64,000 nucleotides of DNA from Chrysaora quinquecirrha (lineage: Eukaryota > Cnidaria > Scyphozoa > Semaeostomeae > Pelagiidae). The stretch is taken from positions 1,929,157-1,993,156 of the forward strand of contig JACTAT010000039.1 of assembly GCA_014526335.1 (NCBI GenBank), read 5' to 3'. Below, one piece after another: positions 13,781 through 25,832 of this stretch. Positions within the stretch are counted from its first letter, which is position 1, and each line of letters starts with the position of its first letter. The notes beneath the pieces were generated by a model that was given only the letters and a program-made list of their open reading frames with translations, made no database searches and was not told the DNA's origin. The position numbers and the translations under genes are program-made.

Positions 13781-13954
13781 ATGGATCGAGATACAATTCT
13801 GCAAGATGCACTGAGTGATGCGAAATTCCCTGTTGTTTTCATCAACTATCGAATCGATCTTATCAAGGAAGCTCTTGCACTGATACCAAAAAATGGCCTA
13901 AGCGATTTGCGTTGCGTGAGCGTAAACAAAACCAATATGAAGACACGAAAATAA
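13781..13954 (+). CDS. Small orphan ORF, 57 aa
   Basis: ATG-initiated ORF beginning MDRDTILQDALSDAKF and ending KTRK. Composition is protein-like, with no simple repeats, but I recognise no family. There is no signal peptide and no clear splice context. It may be a chance ORF or part of an unannotated exon. Confidence 0.2.
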   Translation: MDRDTILQDALSDAKFPVVFINYRIDLIKEALALIPKNGLSDLRCVSVNKTNMKTRK

Positions 13955-14394
13955 TACCAACCTTGCGCCCTTCTTGAAGCTGCTAAGTCTATTTATCATC
14001 CTACCAACTCAAGCGATAACTGAGCAATTTCCCAGTCACACAGATAACATCCATTTTCTCTGCGATTTATCAGACATCAGGAAAACAAACCATTAAAACT
14101 TGAAACCAAACACAGCGGTTCGCAATCCCCTCATTTGCATTTCCATTGTCTGTCGCCGTTTTCCTCCTCCGCATCAAGTAAACACTACCACGTGATGTTA
14201 TCTCCGTTTCAGCGCTCAATCTTTGGCTTTTTGGGGGATTTTTCCCAGTTTTTTCCAACTCGTAGTGAAAGAAAGGCAAAAACAACCAAGAAATGACGAG
14301 ATATGATAAAACAAAATGTTCCAACAAGCATCCGCTAACCTACATTTTCTCATTTCAAATTTGCCCAACCAAGTGATTCGGTCTATGGGACGTT

Positions 14395-14600
14395 AAAAAG
14401 GGCCCTGACCAAACGGTCAAACATTGTTAGTCAAACATTTGAAATTTGCTTGTCAAGTCAAGAAACATGTCTTACAGTTTGGCCATATTGCAAAAACATT
14501 GCTCGAGACATTTTTATTTGCGTCCAGCAAAAAATGCTACGGTGTTTTGTCAAAACATAGCGCGACAAATGTTGCTATTTGTTCTGTTTGCAAACACTAT
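14395..14600. mobile_element. MITE family A, partial copy
   Basis: Begins CCCTGACCAAACGGTCAAAC, the terminal signature of a family found many times in this window, followed by the usual GAAATTTGCTTGTCAAG module. The right terminus is not recognisable. Confidence 0.6.
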
Positions 14601-14906
14601 TTTGTGACGTGTTGCTCGCTTGTCACTCGCATGTTTCGCCACCCTGGGAGACACGCGGAATACAATGTCGCACACGACATGTCTCCAAGTTTAGCCACAG
14701 CTTTAACCCTTCAGCCCTTCAGGTACAGACATGAGGTCTTTGCACATGCGAATGCGAATCACAGAACACATGTATAGATCACAGAACAATACTTTATATA
14801 ATGAAATGAAAAGAAAACAGTTTATAGCTCTATACAATATTTATACATTCGCTTAGATTAGTCTTGATTTATGGTAAATATCATTAACAGAAAGCGGCTA
14901 AAAAGT

Positions 14907-17900
14907 TCAGACAGGAGTTGGAACAGGAATAAAAGATTTTCGATACTCAGTGGAACTTCTAGAGTTGTTTGAGCTTCTAGAACTCACAGACCGCGTGATG
15001 TCTTCTGGGATCGTAACTTGGCATTCTGGGCTAGTTTTCACAGGACTGATCGCGGGAACCTTCGAGGAGCTCTTAGAATGGTGTTTGGCATCTGAAGACA
15101 CAAATTTAAACGCGCTGTGCATCCAGCTAGCAGCTTTTCCAGTTATAAAATCCACTTTACTCAGATGCTTTTTATCCTCATGGGGTTTTGTTTCAGAATT
15201 CTTGTTTTTGGATGAGGTCGTGGAGTTAGGCCGTCGTTTTTTAATGACCAGCTTTCTCTTTTTCTTCTTCTCGGTTCCATCAGCCTCATTTTGAGACTGC
15301 AAGTTCAAATTCTCATCCAGAGACTCGGGTTTCGATGGTCTTGGCAACGAGTAATATTTATTGCTGGCGATACCGGATTCTATCGCCGAATTTTTGCCGC
15401 CAACCGCTGAAACGAACGGAGTGTCAGATGTACTTTTGGTTTTTCTAGGCATCGTTGAGTTTGTTATATTAGCGTTATTTTGCTCCGAGTCAAGCGAGGA
15501 TTGTTGTGATGTCTTCCGTGGCGTTGTAAGCTGTTCTACAGTAACAGCGTCTTCAATTGTTTTGCTGAGCTGCGATTCAACAATAACCCAGCTATTCCGC
15601 GGCTCTGGACATGTTTCCTCCGGTTTCGCTTCATCCGCTCGATCAAATAAAAGCTCTGCTTCCGTCGGTATATCACTCTTATCGTCGCGTGTGTCAACCG
15701 CACCGACGGCACGACTAGGAGCGGCTGCAGCTATGATCTTGTCGCTTCCATCTGCATTCTCCCTTTGAGTATTCCGGAGATCGCTGCGTACCGAAACACC
15801 GTTCATTCGTTTCTCCATCGGTATTTGCGCTCCAGGTGTTGTAGGACGTCGCAGCCGACTGGCTGGGCGGGAATCAGCTGCTACACTATCATAGCGTCCT
15901 CTGCTCTCTTTCCGTCCAATCTTCATGCCTCTAGGTAAAGTACTGCAGACGTTGTTGTTTTCTGGAGCTTTCGGTTTACTTGCCGCAGTGCTGGATGTTA
16001 CTTTAGACGTACCTGAAGGAAAACTCGCATTCAATTGGTTGCCTACTCTACTCTTTGGACGACCAGCTCCATTGATTTGTTTTCCACGGCGCGACTTTTC
16101 ATATTTCTCGGCAGTGTATTACTGGCAATGTCTTTCTGCTGCTGACTGCCAAGAACAGTGCTTCTAGGCCGTACCTTTGACTCTACAGACCGCGGGTTTG
16201 CAACTTTCTTCGGGCTTTGCGATGCTTTCAAAGATCTTGGCAGTGTGCTGCTTGCATAATCATCAATCTTGCCGTTGCCTCTTGATCCGGTTTTATTCGC
16301 TGCTGTTTCAAGCATGGATTTGGTGTTTTTCTGCCTGGTAGAACGATCAAGCGTGCGCGATTTCAACGCTGATTTAGACCGGTATAGTTTTGGCGTGTAT
16401 TGCCAATTTCCATCAGGATTGTATAAAACCGGCCTATCTTCATGTGAGAGAACTTTCTTTGATTCATCTACCGAAGAAGATGACTGTGCGGTACCAGCTG
16501 GATATCCTGCGCTGCTGATGTTTTCCCTGCCTGTTATTACTTCGTAATCTTGCATTGGTTGTTTCCTTTCTCTCTGCTGCATCATTTTACCATCTGACAA
16601 GTCGTCTGTTTCCAATTTCTTAGACGCAAGAACTGTTTCTTTCCCACCTTCTTGATCTTCATCGTTCTGTCCCTTATCGTACTCTTTCAATGTTATTTTC
16701 AACTCTTTGCCCTTAATCACTCTCCCAGAGTCTTTCGTCTTATCCTCAAACAAGTTAATCGTCGCCAGTACGGAGTTGGATCTCTTTACTCTATCCCTTT
16801 TAGCAAATGGTTCCGTTGTCAGTGCATCTTCCTTGGAAACTGAATGGTTTGATGATTTATCGTTCTCCGTTTTTCCCTCGTGGCTTAGTCTTCTTTCTGG
16901 CTTCACAGTAAAAGTTGGAAGAACAGAGACAGCTCTCTTGACTTCTCCATCGTTTTCGAATCTCTGCTTTAACTTAGAATCAGAAGCACTAATCCTGACT
17001 TCACGCTTTGGGTTTTCACTGTCTTTTAGGCCTATCTCTACGCTCTTCGTAACACTCAACACAGAACTCGGCCGCTCTAGTCCACCGAGCTGGGAATCCG
17101 TTAGAACGCGTCTCGATGCTCGACGTTGAATCTCAACCGTTTCTTCTGTTTCTGGAGTAATGGGCAGAGAGTTCGATGCATTATTTTCTGTTGAATCGTC
17201 TCCATTTTCCGCTTCAGTTTTACCCTCAGAATAACAGTAACTTATGAAATAGTTTTTGGCCACAGCAAAACGATCTTGACGTGTAGCACACTGTGTGAAC
17301 ACTTCTTCATTAGCCTGTTTTATTCCACTGTATTATTTCCTATCCCTTGGTTCTCCTTATCATTCACAAGACTGGAATAATCAGAGCAATTTCGATCCAA
17401 TTCAGCTTCCGCCACCCCGAAATCTCGATCAAATGATCCTTGCTTCCCTGTGTCCATTTCGCCTGAGGCACGTGACTCTGCAGTCAGCTCCATACAAGGG
17501 ATATTCATTTCCTCCGTCAATGTGACGTCACTATCACTCCGATTCACCCCAGCTTTCTCTGAATTGCACCACAAAGAGCGAGACTCCGAGAAACTTTCCT
17601 CTGCGTCAAAAAACTCCTCTTCATCAAGCGTTTTCTTGTCATTCGAGTGTACCACTGGCGCGTCGTTAACAATTACGCCCTCTTTATCGAAATTGTCATC
17701 ACTCCCGAACTTCGGATTTTTCGGATATTTGCTCAGGTCTCCGTAAATAGCACCTTCGTTTGAGAAAAGCTTGAAGCGGCGTTTCGATTTTGGCGAAAGA
17801 CACTGTAAATCGTTTTCATCAACATCTTCGATTCTAATATATCGAAGTTGGACTTCCTCAGTTTCGCCATCATCATCCAAAATATCTTCCCCGGGATCGT

Positions 17901-19007
17901 AACTGTTTTGCGATTTGATTGGGTCGTAATTCTTTTGCGACGTCGTTGCTTCGCCATTGCACTCGACATGTTTCGATATGCTGTCGATCTTTCTTGATAT
18001 ATACCCAGTTTCGACAATTTGATTGACATGAAATGAGTTATCAGTAGATTTCTTCGCGGCATTAACCTCTGAATCGCCAACCATCTCGTTCTTCAAGTCC
18101 TTGAAGCCAACTTTCAACATGGCTACTTTCAGCGCGTCGCTGATTCTATCAAGAGCGGCAATGCGTCTTTTCAACCCGTCAATAATTCGCGACTCTGTTT
18201 CACGAAGGTCTTCGGTGCAATTTTCCTTCTCTGAGGCCCAAGCGTTGTTCGCTATTTCGTTCGCATCCCCAGACCATACTGCTTCTCAAGGGAGACTTTT
18301 CCGTTCAACAAAGTGACCTTAGCGGAAATAAGCTCGCTTAAATCCGCGCGGAATTCTTGGCTGAGTTTATTCAACCATCTGACTTTCTGGATTAATATAT
18401 TGTTCTCCGATCTGATGTCGTCTACGTCTTTATTAACAATCGGACTTGTCAGGTCGGATCTGAAAGCTCCCGGTTCGTCTCTAGCGATCTTCATTCCGCG
18501 TTTGAGCAAGTCGGAACGCATAACGGATCGTATATGCCATAAAGAATTGATATCTTTTAATGTCTTTGTCTGCTCCAGCAAATAATAATATTTAGCCATC
18601 AAATCAGCAAGAGCCATTTCGAGTTGTCCCATCTCTTTGGTCACGACTTCAGCTTTAACGACCCGTTCAACTTCATGACTTTCCGGTTTGTAACCTTTCT
18701 TGAACGCCGTAGAGCCATCGTGTTTCATAATAAGAAACTTGAGTTCATTTCTTAGCGACTTAGCTTCCTTTCTCAACAGTTGAAAATCACTGCGAACATT
18801 TGAACGCTGGCTGAACATTTTGAGGACGAGTTTATCGTATTTGTTGCCGATGCTGCGGAGATCGGAAGCGATATCACTTCTCGCATTTCCGTCGTCTATC
18901 TCTTCGTAGCCACTTTCGCTAGTCGATAACCAATCACTCAACATACGAAAATCAGAGCGAGACCTCCGAAAGACTGTCGAACTGCGTTTAACTCGTCGTA
19001 AAGACAT
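14907..19007 (-). CDS. Uncharacterised large coiled-coil/low-complexity protein
   Basis: One continuous coding block of about 1,367 codons, starting at ATG 19007 (MSLRRVKRSSTVFRRSRSD) and ending TEYRKSFIPVPTPV then TGA. Three frame breaks, at 18267-18270 (C run), 17323-17324 (T pair) and 16080-16083 (T run), are each repaired by one base. The first 300 or so residues are helical and probably coiled coil, and carry a recurring RSD motif (RSDF, RSDI, RSDF, RSDL, RSDL, then RSEN and RADL). The rest is charged and Ser/Thr-rich, with repeated TLPR-type motifs (STLPRSLK near 16.24 kb, NTLPRNMK near 16.11 kb, STLPRGMK near 15.93 kb) and a lysine-rich KKKKRKLVIKKRR stretch. I do not recognise a family. 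It is co-oriented with the SH3D19-like gene downstream, with which it shares the TLPR and TEYRK motifs. A small upstream exon at 20826-20791 may belong to it. Confidence 0.7.
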
Positions 19008-19566
19008 ACCGAAGGATTTCTTGTGTGGATAAGATACTCAGGTCTTCCTTAAAAGCAACTTGAATGATATGCTCTTTGTAACGCTTGATACAGCCCTTTT
19101 GTGGAAACATTTTGACGTTTGATGAATAGTATACTTCTCTATATCTCACGTCACATGAATAGGATCAAACGTAAGAATAAATCTTTCAATGTGGCCACCT
19201 CAAAAAATCAATCTGACTCCATCAATTTGATAATCTTGTAATTGCGTCTTTCATCCCAAAGCGAAGAGCTCTAGAAAAATTATTTAACAAATTTTACAAA
19301 TTTTGCCACTTGTAGAAAGCTTCTATTTAGACGTAATCTATGATTTAGGAAATTGCAAGCAGCTAGTTCTATTTCAGCTCCTAAAGCTTGTTGTTTAGGG
19401 ATGTAATGAATAAGATTCTCTTAAGTCTCCTCTTGAAAGCTAACCTAATAAAACCATTCCTAGATATGGCTAGAAATAGGCCCTATTGCAAGATGGTGGT
19501 AAACCGCGCCATGTCCTCTATGGACGTTAGGGTGTAGCTATACAACGTTTTAATATATATGTACAA

Positions 19567-19953
19567 ACTTTTTTTAGAAGGAACCACTTTATAAGGAATC
19601 TACATGTAGAAGGCCGAAAAATTTAAAGAACTTATACTACTAAAGAAAAAATCATTGAAGAACTTTTCAAATTCGAATATTTTTATCACTGCAAACTATC
19701 AAGAGTTTGGAAGCCGGTTCAGGCAAAGCTCACTTGAATCGTATACCCTGCATATTTATCAAATGTTTCCTTGATATGTTTACAGCTTTGCTCACAAGCG
19801 TCTCTCCGTAATAGTCATGGCACTAAATATGCAGTTAAATTTAGGAACTATTAAGGAGCTTTTGGTGCCACAATTTAACCAAAAGAGGTCCAAAAATAAA
19901 TTGCTTTCGGAACTAGACCTTGAGCTAGGTTCTGTATAAAATAAAAAGCGTGT
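19567..19953 (+). mobile_element. Mariner-type MITE family C, degenerate copy 1
   Basis: Same layout as the copy at 20264-20665: AAGGAACCACTTTATAAGGA near the left end, a shared internal region, and a right end reading AAAAAGCGTGTA. The left terminus is eroded. Confidence 0.65.
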
Positions 19954-20263
19954 ATGTGATTGGCATTTTTCATTCAAAGCACTCGAAAGAACTTGAACAA
20001 CGCTTTAAAATGTCCTAAGAGGCGCTCTACGTTTACGAAACCTTATGAATTCAAAAATGAAGTCAAAAAGCTCGTAACAGTTTCTTAAAGAAAGGACAAG
20101 CGTCTAAATTATTACCTTCTAAGAATTTCAAGTTATGACAAAGTGCACACTGCTTCAGTGACATTTAGCAACAACAATTAGAAGTTATGTTCATTAATTC
20201 ACTAGGCAAGCAGAGTACCCTAGTTGGTGGCAGATCTTTCATAGCAAGCTCCAAGGTGTGCTA

Positions 20264-20665
20264 CACGCTTTTTTTATAAGGAACCACTTTATAAGGAACC
20301 TACATGTAGAAGGCCTGAAAATTTAAAGAACTTATTCTACTAAAGAGAAAATCACTAAGGAACTCTTGAATGTTGAATACTTTTATCACTGCAAATAATC
20401 AAGAATTAGAAAGCCGGTTCCATTCATTTGCAGTCGAAAATTACATAAACTGTACGTTAAGCATGTATCCAATGTTTCTTTGAGTAGTTTCGAGCTTTGC
20501 TCACATGCAAATGTCTCTCTTTTTTTGTTAAGATCAATGTATGTGCAGTTAAAATTAAGGAACTATTAAGGAACTTTTGGAACTACAATTGCCTCAAAAG
20601 AGGTCCAAAAATAAGGAACTTTAAGAACTAGGCCTTGAGGTAGGTTCCTTATAAAAAAAAGCGTG
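20264..20665 (+). mobile_element. Mariner-type MITE family C, copy 2 (402 bp)
   Basis: Terminal inverted repeats CACGCTTTTTTTATAAGGAA and its complement, flanked by TA on each side (20262-20263 and 20666-20667). The left end carries a tandem duplication of the AAGGAACC sub-terminal motif. TA target duplication fits Tc1/mariner non-autonomous elements. Confidence 0.85.
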
Positions 20666-20790
20666 TAAAGTTAGCAGATGCAGGGAATTTATAGCAAAAA
20701 TTTGTTAAATTTCTACTACAAGAACACTAGCAATAATAAATTAAGTGCAAATTTCGAGATAAACATTTTCAATATGCAGAGGAAACTTAC

Positions 20791-20826
20791 CGGCCTTTCT
20801 ACACGATTCTTTCCCAAAATACCAGA
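20791..20826 (-). other. Orphan 36-nt exon-like segment with strong splice sites
   Basis: On the minus strand, TTATTTTTAG precedes 36 nt that are followed by GTAAGT. It could be a 5' exon of the gene starting at 19007, or an exon of the MICU-like gene's 3' end. A possible acceptor lies just 5' of the ATG near 19036. No homology assigned. Confidence 0.3.
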
Positions 20827-21412
20827 CTAAAAATAACAATATTTTTGTATAGTTTAAAACAAAAACAAGACCAAACGACCTTTAGAGTTCATGGGAAATA
20901 AAATGTTTTAGTTATTCTAAGGTTAATGATATGACATGTATACCAGGGGGCTCAATTGTTTCAACCAGGGGGGCTTGCATTATTACTGGTACCTGTACGA
21001 GGCTTGAATATCAGTGCATTAGGTTAGATGCCTAGCTATGGTACAAACTAGAACTAGTAAGAAAAGTAGATAAAACTGCAAACTTTTACTTTACCTATGC
21101 TTACGATAAACTGGCCCTTTTATTGGCTTTTTAAGGCAGCTTGATGCTATATGCAAAAGAAACTCGTTGATTTGAACATGAGCGGGAGATGCTAATTTCT
21201 TTGGTTAAAAGTAGCGTCTTTTTCGCATAATCACAGTCAGGGCCTCCATAGTTCCACATTTACGAGGTTTCAAGTTCTGAAAATAGTGTTGAGGAAAAAA
21301 CCTGTTCGAGTTACTGAGAATGTCTGGGTATGTCTCATCTTGCTGTTGCCGTTACCTGTCTTGCATCATGCTGCATCGCCAGATGGCATATCCATACCCA
21401 ATATCGTAAAAG

Positions 21413-21538
21413 TAAAATCATCATCATCATCATCTTAATCACCATCATCATTATCATCATTATCGAAATCATTATCATCATCATCATAATCATAATCATC
21501 ATCATTATCATCACCATCATCATCATCATAATCATCAC

Positions 21539-21573
<35 letters not shown>

Positions 21574-21645
21574 CCATCATCATCATCATAATCATCATCA
21601 TAATTATCATCACCATCATCATCATAATATCTAATATCTTCTGAT
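21413..21645. repeat. (ATC)n microsatellite
   Basis: About 230 bp of imperfect ATC/ATT/ACC trinucleotides. It opens poly-Ile and poly-Met frames that are artefacts. Confidence 0.98.
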
Positions 21646-21679
21646 AATAATCTTTATTTCTATCAAGCCCTCTTTGTTA

Positions 21680-22083
21680 CACGCTTTTTTTTTATAAGGA
21701 ACCTACCTCAAGGCCTAGTTCTTAAAGTTCCTAATTTTTGGACCTCTTTTGAGGCAATCGTAGTTCAAAAAGTTCCTTAATAGTTCCTTAATTTTAACTG
21801 CACGTACAGTAGTCATAACAATAATAGAGAGACACTTGCATGTGAGCAAAGCTCGGGACTATTCAAGGAAACATTTGATACATGCTTAACGTACAATTTA
21901 TGTGGATTTCGACTGCAAATGAATGGAACCGGCTTTCTAATTCTTGATTATTCGAGTGATAAAAGCATAAAAACATTGAAAAGTTCCTTAATGATTTTCT
22001 CTTTAGTAGTATAAGTTCTTTAAATTTTTGGGCCTTCTACATGTAGGTTCCTTATAAAGTGGTTCCTTACAAAAAAAAGCGTG
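21680..22083 (-). mobile_element. Mariner-type MITE family C, copy 3 (404 bp, reversed)
   Basis: Inverted relative to the copy at 20264-20665. Ends CACGCTTTTTTTTTATAAGG and AAAAAAAAGCGTG, with TA flanks at 21678-21679 and 22084-22085. It abuts the (ATC)n tract. Confidence 0.85.
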
Positions 22084-22754
22084 TATGCCTTCACTGGCAA
22101 CCAAGCTCCTTTCTATTAAACAACTCTCGCTGTTAAGTCCCCAATTAAGGCCATTGCCTTCACCAACAGAACGAAATGGAACTGTGCAAAAAAATGCCTA
22201 AGAAATTGCCCTGTACGAGATCCAGGGTTAATACGAGAGGAGCTTTAGTTTTTACCAGGTCGCACAACTGAGAAGGGTTCTGCATGTCGACAAGAAGAGA
22301 TCAGGGTGTCCCGTGCTACTTCTCCCAATCAGTAGGGTGTCCTGAGAAGAAATACTAAGTTGAACAGGTTTACCTGTGACAGCGGAAAACCCGTCTGTGC
22401 TGGTGTTTTATCTAACTATAAAAAACCACGATAAAAACTTGATCGTTCAAATATTTACCACAGTTAACAATATGATTGTTACTCTGAATCGGGAAGCGGC
22501 AGACATGAGAGATAGGCCTAAATGAATGATACCAGCTGAGAGTAATGATGGATCAACAGAGTTATTCACTACATAAATAGTTTCGAATTGAAGTTTAAGG
22601 ATATACAATATTGAATCGCCTCTGCTATGATCATTAGCAGGGCGCCGTATTTTTCCCGAGGTGACCTGATTACGGAAATTGAGCGATACACAGCAAATAA
22701 GCAAACGTATAGGACACGCGAACCAACAAATTCAAAAAAATGCAATCTCCAACG

Positions 22755-22890
22755 ATGATGATGATGGTGATGTCGATGCTGATGGTGGCAGTTGTGATGA
22801 CGATAATGATGATGGTGATGTTGATAATGATGATGGTGAGATGATAATGATCATGCTGATTGTGGTGATTAGTACGCTGATGATGACGAC

Positions 22891-22932
<42 letters not shown>

Positions 22933-23072
22933 CATGCTGATTGTGGTGATTAGTACGCTGATGATGACGATGATGATGATGATGATTGTGGTGATTAGTG
23001 TGATAGTATGACGATGATAATGATGATGGTGATGATGATTACAATAATGATAATAATGATAATGATGATGAC

Positions 23073-23106
<34 letters not shown>

Positions 23107-23168
23107 CTGATGGTAATGATGACAATCATGACGATGATATGACGATGTGACGACTATGATGACGACTT
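22755..23168. repeat. (GAT)n microsatellite with embedded 50-60 bp higher-order units
   Basis: Imperfect GAT/GAC trinucleotides. A unit containing GATCATGCTGATTGTGGTGA followed by TTAGTACGCTGATGATGAC occurs near 22847 and again near 22930, a higher-order duplication. It is the strand complement of the (ATC)n tract 1.1 kb away. Confidence 0.95.
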
Positions 23169-24703
23169 TGATTATTGGTTGATGAACCACGTCCGCATAA
23201 AAGGCCACGAGTACTTAAATATAAAACTGGACCAAAATAGCATGATGCCCAGAGGAAGCGGGGTCAATAGCGAGTTGGTATACAAAACAAACCCCATGTG
23301 TTGTTTTTGGCTGTTTATTTTCCGGCAACCAATGCTATCCGCATCAAAAGTAGCGCATTCATAAACGCAACGGTTATGCACAACATGTTGCATCTAAAAT
23401 ATTAATGCGAGTGCAAACTTTAGCAATTGTGTTGTAAACAGAAGAGCTAAAATTCAAAAACTGCAATGAATTAACCTGACGCTTGTAAACTTATTTAGAT
23501 GTGTTATCATGAAGAAAAGCAACTTTTTTGGAAAAGCACTGCTTAATTAATTAGAACAGGCTAACGCTCAAAAAGAGCTAAAGAAAATTATCAAAATATA
23601 CGATTTACTGAGCAATTTTTTACGATGAATACTTTGACCATATAACCAATTAACTGAATAACGGAATATGAGTACAGTGTAGTTACTAGATGAAATAATT
23701 CAACCTGTTTCCAATAAGCTAAAAACTGTACCGCAAAAATTGAGTGAACAACACAAAAATATATTCTATATCATCTGATGCCCGAATACAACCTCAGAAC
23801 TAACCTTAAAAATATTGAAGATAAACACAATTCCTAGACTTATTACCTCAGTCGTTGTTATCGCTATTGAGTTCAACTGCTGGATGACGGTTTAGTGTTA
23901 GTCTCGATTTGATGAGCAATAACTGGGATTCAGGTAATAGGTCTACATTATTCTAGAGGCAAAATGCTTCTTGACTCACTACATAAGTCCCACTACTTCA
24001 TTTGATGTTGTTGTTGTTTTTCTTTACAATCGCTCAGTGTGCCAAATAAAAAGTAGGGGAGCATAAACAAGAGGTGAAGTCTAAAATGCCTCTGTACCCA
24101 AGTAAGGACTATGCTCGCATATGGACAATACTTTCTACGATTCATCAAGAAATTCTACGATAACTCTCCTCACTGACTAGAAAATTTTCTGTTCAACTGC
24201 CTAAAAAGCCGATATTTTTGGGTGCGAGGCAATTTTGTCAGACGATTTTTGTCAGACAACCCCCTGATATGAGTTGCAAGGTTGCCTCCCCTGGTAAGCC
24301 TATGGAGAGATTCTTCTACGCTCAACTCAGTTCAACTACCAACAGCATAGAAACTACGAAAACTATATACAGTATCCAATTCTAATAGTTCCCAGAATAA
24401 CAACTGTTCCAAGGTTCAAAATAATTGTCACTTTACCGAATTCATTTAATGATAAAAGTAATGAAGTAGAAACTCATCCTTGTTTGACCTCTTTTCTCAT
24501 GCAGTGCTTGAATCCGGCCCATTTGATGGGACTTGGAAATTTCTAGAAAGGAAATGATAGGAATAGTCCCAATATGTTGCAAGGAGTTTCAAATATTTTG
24601 CAATGTTCAATATCCTTTCAATTCCCTAGTAAGTATATTTAAATGCACTTCAACATGCTTCATTGTTTCCTCTATGTTCTGTTTCACTTTGTTTTAGTAT
24701 GTT

Positions 24704-25072
24704 ATAGGTCTTGACCAAACGATCAAACATTGCTGGTCAAACTTTTGAGATTTGCTTTACATGCAATGTTTGACCGTTTGGCAACGTCACAAAACATTGC
24801 TAGACAAACATAAGGCCCTGATCAAACGATCAAACATTGTTGGTCAAACATTTGAGATTTGCTTGTGAACAATGTTTGAACGTTTTGCAACGTCACAAAA
24901 CTTCGCTCAGCAAGCAAAATTTTTCTAGCAAAATTCCTATTTTTGAAAAACTGCTCGAGTCAACCAAAATTGTTTGATGAATCATGTTTTGTAATGTGGT
25001 CAAATGGTCGAATATTGTGTTTTTTCAAATGTTTAACAAACAATGTCTGATCTTTTGGTCAGGGACTTTGTA
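24704..25072. mobile_element. MITE family A, two overlapping copies
   Basis: A truncated copy (TTGACCAAACGATCAAACAT) runs into a fuller copy starting near 24811 and ending TCTTTTGGTCAGGG. Internal CAATGTTTGACCGTTTGG modules are present. Confidence 0.75.
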
Positions 25073-25142
25073 TGTTTCAGTTTATATATTTCGATGTCAA
25101 TATGTTTCAAAGTTATGTTTATGTTTGTTATGTTGAAGGTTA

Positions 25143-25800
25143 ATGTTTTTTATGTTTATGTTTATGTTTATGTTTATGTTTATGTTTATGTTTATGTTTA
25201 TGTTTATGTTTATGTTTATGTTTATGTTTATGTTTATGTTTATGTTTATGTTTATGTTTATGTTTAAGTTTATGTTTATGCTTATGTTTATGTCCTTGTT
25301 TATGTTTATGTTTATGCTTATGTTTATGTTTGTGTTTATGTTTATGTTTATGTTTATGTTTATGTTTATGTTTATGTTTATGTTTATGTTTATGTTTATG
25401 TTTATGTTTATGTTTATGTTTATGCTTATGCTTATGTTTATGTTTAAGTTTATGTTTATGTTTATGTTTATGTTTTAATTTACGTTTATGTTTATGCCTA
25501 TGTTTATGTTTATGTTTATGTTTATGTTTATGTTTATGTCCTTGTTTATGTTTATGTTTATGTTTATGTTTATGTTTATGTTTATGTTTATGTTTATGTT
25601 TATGTTTATGTTTATGTTTATGCTTATGTTTATGTTTAAGTTTATGTTTATGCTTATGTTTATGTCCTTGTTTACGTTTATGTTTATGTTTATGTTTATG
25701 TTTGTTTATGTTTGTTTATGTTTATGTTTATGTTTATGTTTATGTTTATGTTTATGTTTATGTTTATATGTTTATATGTTTATGTTAATGTTTATGCTTA
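25143..25800. repeat. (TTTATG)n hexanucleotide microsatellite, about 650 bp
   Basis: About 100 units of TTTATG with scattered TTTAAG, CTTATG and TCCTTG variants. It sits immediately 3' of the last MICU-like exon found (25833), so it is either in the next intron or just beyond it. Confidence 0.98.
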
Positions 25801-25832
25801 ATATGTTTAGATCCAGACAATTATAAACTTAC

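Larger units (their letters stand above)
10827..14906. other. Intergenic or 5' intron region without an established gene
   Basis: About 4 kb between the first SH3D19-like exon detected and the stop of the upstream gene. It is AT-rich with short ORFs only. It probably holds the undetected 5' exon(s) and promoter of the SH3D19-like gene. It contains MITE family A fragments (near 11081-11180 and at 14395-14600) and one small ATG ORF at 13781-13954. Confidence 0.5.
19008..25832. other. Repeat-rich region with no established gene
   Basis: No long coding ORF apart from microsatellite artefacts. It contains three mariner-type MITE copies, an (ATC)n tract, a (GAT)n tract, MITE family A copies and a (TTTATG)n tract. 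It must also contain the missing C-terminal exon(s) of the MICU-like gene, and perhaps 5' exons of the 14.9-19.0 kb gene, unless those lie elsewhere. Confidence 0.6.

Noticed and set aside
21330..25826. Long poly-Ile, poly-Met, His-rich and Cys-Leu-rich ORFs
   Set aside because: Translations of (ATC)n, (GAT)n and (TTTATG)n microsatellites.
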